Assembly: GCA_900095095.1 (NCBI GenBank)
Contig: FMBT01000341.1
Location: 186,001-250,000, forward strand
Origin: Fragilariopsis cylindrus CCMP1102
Lineage: Eukaryota > Bacillariophyta > Bacillariophyceae > Bacillariales > Bacillariaceae
Direction of reading: 5' to 3'
Length of the DNA stretch: 64,000 bases
In this document: in pieces, positions 60,543 to 64,000 of the stretch
Layout of the letters: each line of letters starts with the position of its first letter
How positions within the stretch are numbered: the first letter of the stretch is position 1
The notes under the pieces: generated by a model
Database searches by the model: none
Seen by the model: the letters and a program-made list of their open reading frames with translations, nothing else
Told to the model about the DNA's origin: nothing
Position numbers and translations under genes: made by a program

Positions 60543-62476
60543 CTAGGCGCTGGCATAGCTACAATCGTCATTCGGCGCTTCAGCACCATCATCTTTTTTC
60601 TTCTGGTTATTTTCGTCATTCAGAGTTTTACCACAACGATCTTTCTCCTCCTCGATTTCGTCATTACCTTCCTCTATCTGAGGCATGGAACTTACGCTTG
60701 CTACTACTAGTGGCGTGTCAAACAACGCATTCAAAGGAGTCGAATTCGAACTGCTTTTAGTGTTATTAGCACCAATTGTGTCAGAAAGATGTGGATCAAT
60801 ATTACAGTCGGTGCTAGTTTTAATGTCCTCTACATCATAGTGAATACTCTCCAAGCTAGAAAGATGCTGAGATTTTGACCTACTCTCGAGTCTCAATTCG
60901 GCCAACCGTTCGACCGTTCTTGATTCTGTTTGATTAGCCTTTTCCATCATGGTACGTAAATAATTTCTAGCCTCTTGCTTTCCAATGAGACCCTCTTCGG
61001 CCTTACATTCGGTAAATTTGGATAGTCGGCGAATTACAATTTTTGCGCAATAATATGACAAGATAATTTCCAAATCCTTGTCGCTTACTTCGTCTTCGAG
61101 CATCTCGTCTGCAAAGCGTACTTGGTCACGGGATTCCAACAACACTTGTTCAAAAGCAGATGTTGTAATTTGATGATGTGCCTGCATGCTCGCGTCTTCT
61201 TCATCGTCAAAACGATTTACGTATAGTTCCAACTTACTTTCGGCCATCTCATGACCACGTTTGAAAGCAATTGCTCGAAGAACATCTAGCCGCAGTCTCT
61301 TTACGCTGATTTTAGCCTTTTCAACACACACATCTTTTTTTGCCGTGTTATTGTTAAAAGAAACAAGTGAACGCAGTGAAGACCCAAGCGATAAACCGCT
61401 CTCTCTCTTATTCGGAATCCTTTTCCTCCTTCGCAAATTAGCATCCCGCTGTGAAGCCGAATTCGACGAAACTTCAGACGACATCCTCATTGATGATGAA
61501 GAAGGCTCTCTGTTAACTCTGTTCCTTCGAAAAAATATCTCGGTGTGTTGCCAATCATCGATAGGTTTGTGGTCGTATCTAACGTCGTTGATAGCCAGGT
61601 CTACACTTTGTGTCAATACATCATATAGAAAACCATTGTGTTGCTTTTGATCCAATTCGAAAAATTCATGCGATAGTTTATAGGCTTCTCGTAGTAATTC
61701 CAAAAAGATCTCTCTCATTTCAATCAGTAAAGAATCACTTTTCGCAAATGCTAACAACTGATCGGAAGCGCGCCTTGCGGCTTTTAATAGACTCATGTAT
61801 TGCTTTCCTTCTCCAGCGATGCGCTGATTAAATTGATGAATCGAGGTGCTGGGGTTATAGTGAACTCCTTCGATATCCCCAGATATTCGGGGTGGTTCTT
61901 TTGTGACGAAAGGAACAGTTTCCTTCAATAAGTCGAAGCTGACATTTTGAAAACGCGGTTCTTGAAACAGATTTTTGATTTGGGCGTAGACATAATCTTT
62001 CGCGGCCCCCTCGAATATGTGCTTGACGTGTTCGGCTGGAACCGAAGGCTTAGATAAACCAAGCTTTTTGAGGATAAAACCAGCGCTTGTACCGTTAATA
62101 AGTAGAGTCAAAAGTGTGCCACCGCCTCCAAAAAATAGTAATATAGATGCCGCTACGCGTCTTTGATCACCATCGTTGGTTTCTCGATTACATATTGTAC
62201 TAGATTTAAGCCAAGGGCAACACCTACCGATCCGTGTAGTCCTCCATATGCCAGAAAAACACCTTCTTTCCAATTTGATTTTAGTCCAATTCGAGAAAGA
62301 ATTGGATAGAACAGTCCTACTTGGAAGAATCGGATTACAAGCATCAGAACATAAAATAACAACAGCCATCCACAATCTCGTAATCGTACGCTTGGAGTAG
62401 TAACGTTCGAAAAAGAAATTGCTCCCCATATTAAACCTCCAAGAGCGAATAGAAGCGTATTAAGTAAGAATTCAGC

Positions 62477-62574
62477 CTGATAACAATTGATTGACAAGAG
62501 AAAGAACGTGGAGATGTAAGTATCAAACCTAATCAAGAAAATATGGAACAAAATGTCAAGATAATTATACTTAC
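62477..62574 (-). other. Intron 3 of the CPA1 exchanger
   Basis: Minus-strand donor GTAAGT at 62574 and acceptor TATCAG ending at 62477. Confidence 0.7.
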
Positions 62575-63062
62575 CAGAGATAAATATGAATGCATGAGTT
62601 CCTCGTCGTTGATCATTCCTTTTCCAAAGCGATTGACGACGAGACCACAAGCCACTACAGCCATGATGCCGGACATTTCCCAAATCGGCATCACAAACAT
62701 AAAAGCATAAATATGCCGCTGTGAGTCCAAGGACAACCTGAAGGATATCATACTGACGTTCCAATCGTCTATCGAGTTCCCATAAAAGAACGAGCAAAGC
62801 GAAACCAAAAACTGCTCCTACAGTGGTCCCACCAAGAGACATTCTAAAGAAATAAACAATATATCCGGCTAGAGTGGTGTAATTTCTAAATCATCGGGTC
62901 GTGGCAAATTCAGGTGCTCGTACCATATACTAGAAGCAATTGTGAAAAAGACGTATGAACTCCCGTCGTTCATGAGTGATTCTCCCGTAATGTGCATGAC
63001 TAAACGAGGTGATGCTCCTGCTGTTTTCAGTACAGTTGATACGGCAATCGGATCAGTGGATG

Positions 63063-63187
63063 CTATACATTATCAAGATGAGAGAATTTTAGAAGAGTAA
63101 AGAAGGAGGAAAAAGGAAGAACAATAAGATGAAATCAGTGACGACAAGAGTAGGAGGAAGTTTCGTTTACTACCTAATCTAACTTAC
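63063..63187 (-). other. Intron 2 of the CPA1 exchanger
   Basis: Minus-strand donor GTAAGT at 63187 and acceptor GTATAG ending at 63063. It lies just before the STDPIAVS ion-binding block. Confidence 0.7.
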
Positions 63188-63341
63188 CAAGAATTGCTCC
63201 TAGCGTGATCCACGCCCAAATACCAAATTGTCACAAAATTGTCAGGTTCTTCAGTTTGGTATGGAAGAACATAGTATCCCGCCGCTCCGACTAAGCCCGT
63301 TCCAACTAGAACCATTGGAAAGGATAAGATCCATATTTGAA

Positions 63342-63457
63342 CTTCATGACAATACACGGTAAAATCATTGGTTCAGAAAAAGGATACCCAAACGGTTAGA
63401 TGATGGTTAGAAAATAATTGAATTGAACTGAACTGAGTTGAATCGGATATAACATAC
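63342..63457 (-). other. Intron 1 of the CPA1 exchanger
   Basis: Minus-strand donor GTATGT at 63457 and acceptor TGAAG ending at 63342. Confidence 0.6.
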
Positions 63458-64000
63458 CTGATGCTACTTGGAACAGATTAATTGGGACTTCCACGGCTTC
63501 TTGAAAAGTAGACCCGGTAAGAATACCATCAACAAGAGCTCGGAATCGAAGTTGATCCATTCCGTGATAGAATCGTGCAAATGGCTGGGTAGGCTTAGAT
63601 TCGTGCTAAAAATGCCCATAATTGCGCCCAAGATAAACATGATAGCAGCGTAAGGTATAGGACAATTAAATCTCGTGAGGAGAAATAATGAACAGCAGCC
63701 TAATAATTGAACGAACCAGGGAAATAACATATAATCTGATGCTGTGGCGTTATCACTTATTGGAATAACATCAGTGGTTTCGCCGCTATTGCAGCCGCTG
63801 CTATTGCTGTTGTCTCCGTTGACAATATCCGTCGTGGTATTAGTTATTGTTTCCTGTGCGTCTACTGTAGTGTCTTCCCAAAGATAAATCACCATGATTA
63901 ATGCGACGAGTGTTCGTAGTATTCCCGTAGTTAGGCCGTTTCGATAATACCGAAACGGTGCAAACATTAGCGTTATATATTGAAAATCATCGTATTGGTA

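Larger units (their letters stand above)
60543..63967 (-). pseudogene. CPA1-type Na+/H+ exchanger with long cytosolic tail, four exons, several apparent frame changes
   Basis: Minus-strand exons are inferred as 63967-63458, 63341-63188, 63062-62575 and 62476-60543; introns are GT-AG. Exon 1 (MFAPFRYYRNGLTTG) has hydrophobic spans and the LPGLLF motif, continuing as EAVEVPINLFQVAS after a frame change. Exon 2 has WILSFPMVLVGTGLVGAAG. Exon 3 carries the ion-binding block STDPIAVSTVLK and GESLMNDGSS, typical of CPA1 exchangers. Exon 4 has KEGVFLAYGGLHGSVGVALG, then a cytosolic tail of about 550 residues with coiled-coil and acidic parts, intact to 60543. Such proteins swap Na+ for H+ across membranes. 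About five single-base-type frame changes are visible in the membrane part. No other sign of decay (the tail is open for more than 1.6 kb), so sequence error is a real alternative. Confidence 0.75.

Noticed and set aside
1-64000. tRNA, rRNA and riboswitch genes
   Set aside because: I saw no cloverleaf with a credible anticodon arm, no rRNA sequence and no known riboswitch core. A tRNAscan-type run would be needed to exclude tRNAs fully.

Overview
The window looks like nuclear DNA of a diatom or close stramenopile relative. Genes lie on both strands, spaced by AT-rich intergenic DNA, with short GT-AG introns. Proteins are full of Asn, Asp, Ser, Thr and Gln runs. Several presequences have the diatom plastid pattern: a signal peptide followed by an aromatic-led 'AF/AW' cleavage motif (51450, 52221, 19969). 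The families also fit: helicase-associated repeats, SPX-VTC, a CCPT-type cysteine module, and plastid FabF and FabH. No species can be named.

Layout, left to right. A minus-strand helicase-associated-repeat protein runs off the left edge. Next come a sterol-glucosyltransferase-like enzyme (2368-5567, three exons) and a VTC4-type polyphosphate polymerase (6260-9015, four exons). An Ala-rich single-pass protein (9760), a ShK/prolyl 4-hydroxylase (11589) and a spliced five-repeat cysteine-rich surface protein (14681-16216, minus) follow. Then come a mitoferrin-like carrier (17680-19116, minus), an HCF173-like SDR/CIA30 protein (19969-23346), a small membrane protein (23954), a sulfotransferase (25474-26931, minus), a 52-residue secreted acidic peptide (27898) and an RluA-type pseudouridine synthase (28456-30414, minus).

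From 30702 to 40919 lies one tyrosine-recombinase retrotransposon of the DIRS/PAT type. It has split direct repeats in the order A1-genes-B1-A2-B2. The A copies are identical over 178 bp and the B copies differ at one of 298 positions, so the insertion is young. It carries a gag-like ORF, an RT/RNase H region, a tyrosine recombinase region and an extra coding-looking region I could not identify.

To its right are a small secreted protein (41723), a 966-residue acidic protein (42547-45447, minus), a MYND protein (46652-47603, minus), a cyclophilin-like protein (48145) and a head-to-head pair of plastid fatty-acid-synthesis genes, FabF (49513-51450, minus) and FabH (52221-53777, plus). A heat-shock-factor-type regulator, an S51-peptidase-like gene and a CPA1 Na+/H+ exchanger (minus, reaching the right edge) complete the window.

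From about 47.4 kb rightwards the host genes show single-base frame disruptions: one each in MYND and FabH, and several each in HSF, S51 and CPA1. Long low-complexity genes further left are intact. Either sequence accuracy falls toward the right, or a run of genes is decaying. Functionally the window mixes plastid lipid synthesis and plastid gene expression (FabF, FabH, HCF173-like), phosphate storage (VTC4), ion transport (mitoferrin, CPA1) and secretory or surface chemistry (P4H, sulfotransferase, cysteine-rich proteins). Apart from FabF/FabH I see no functional cluster.
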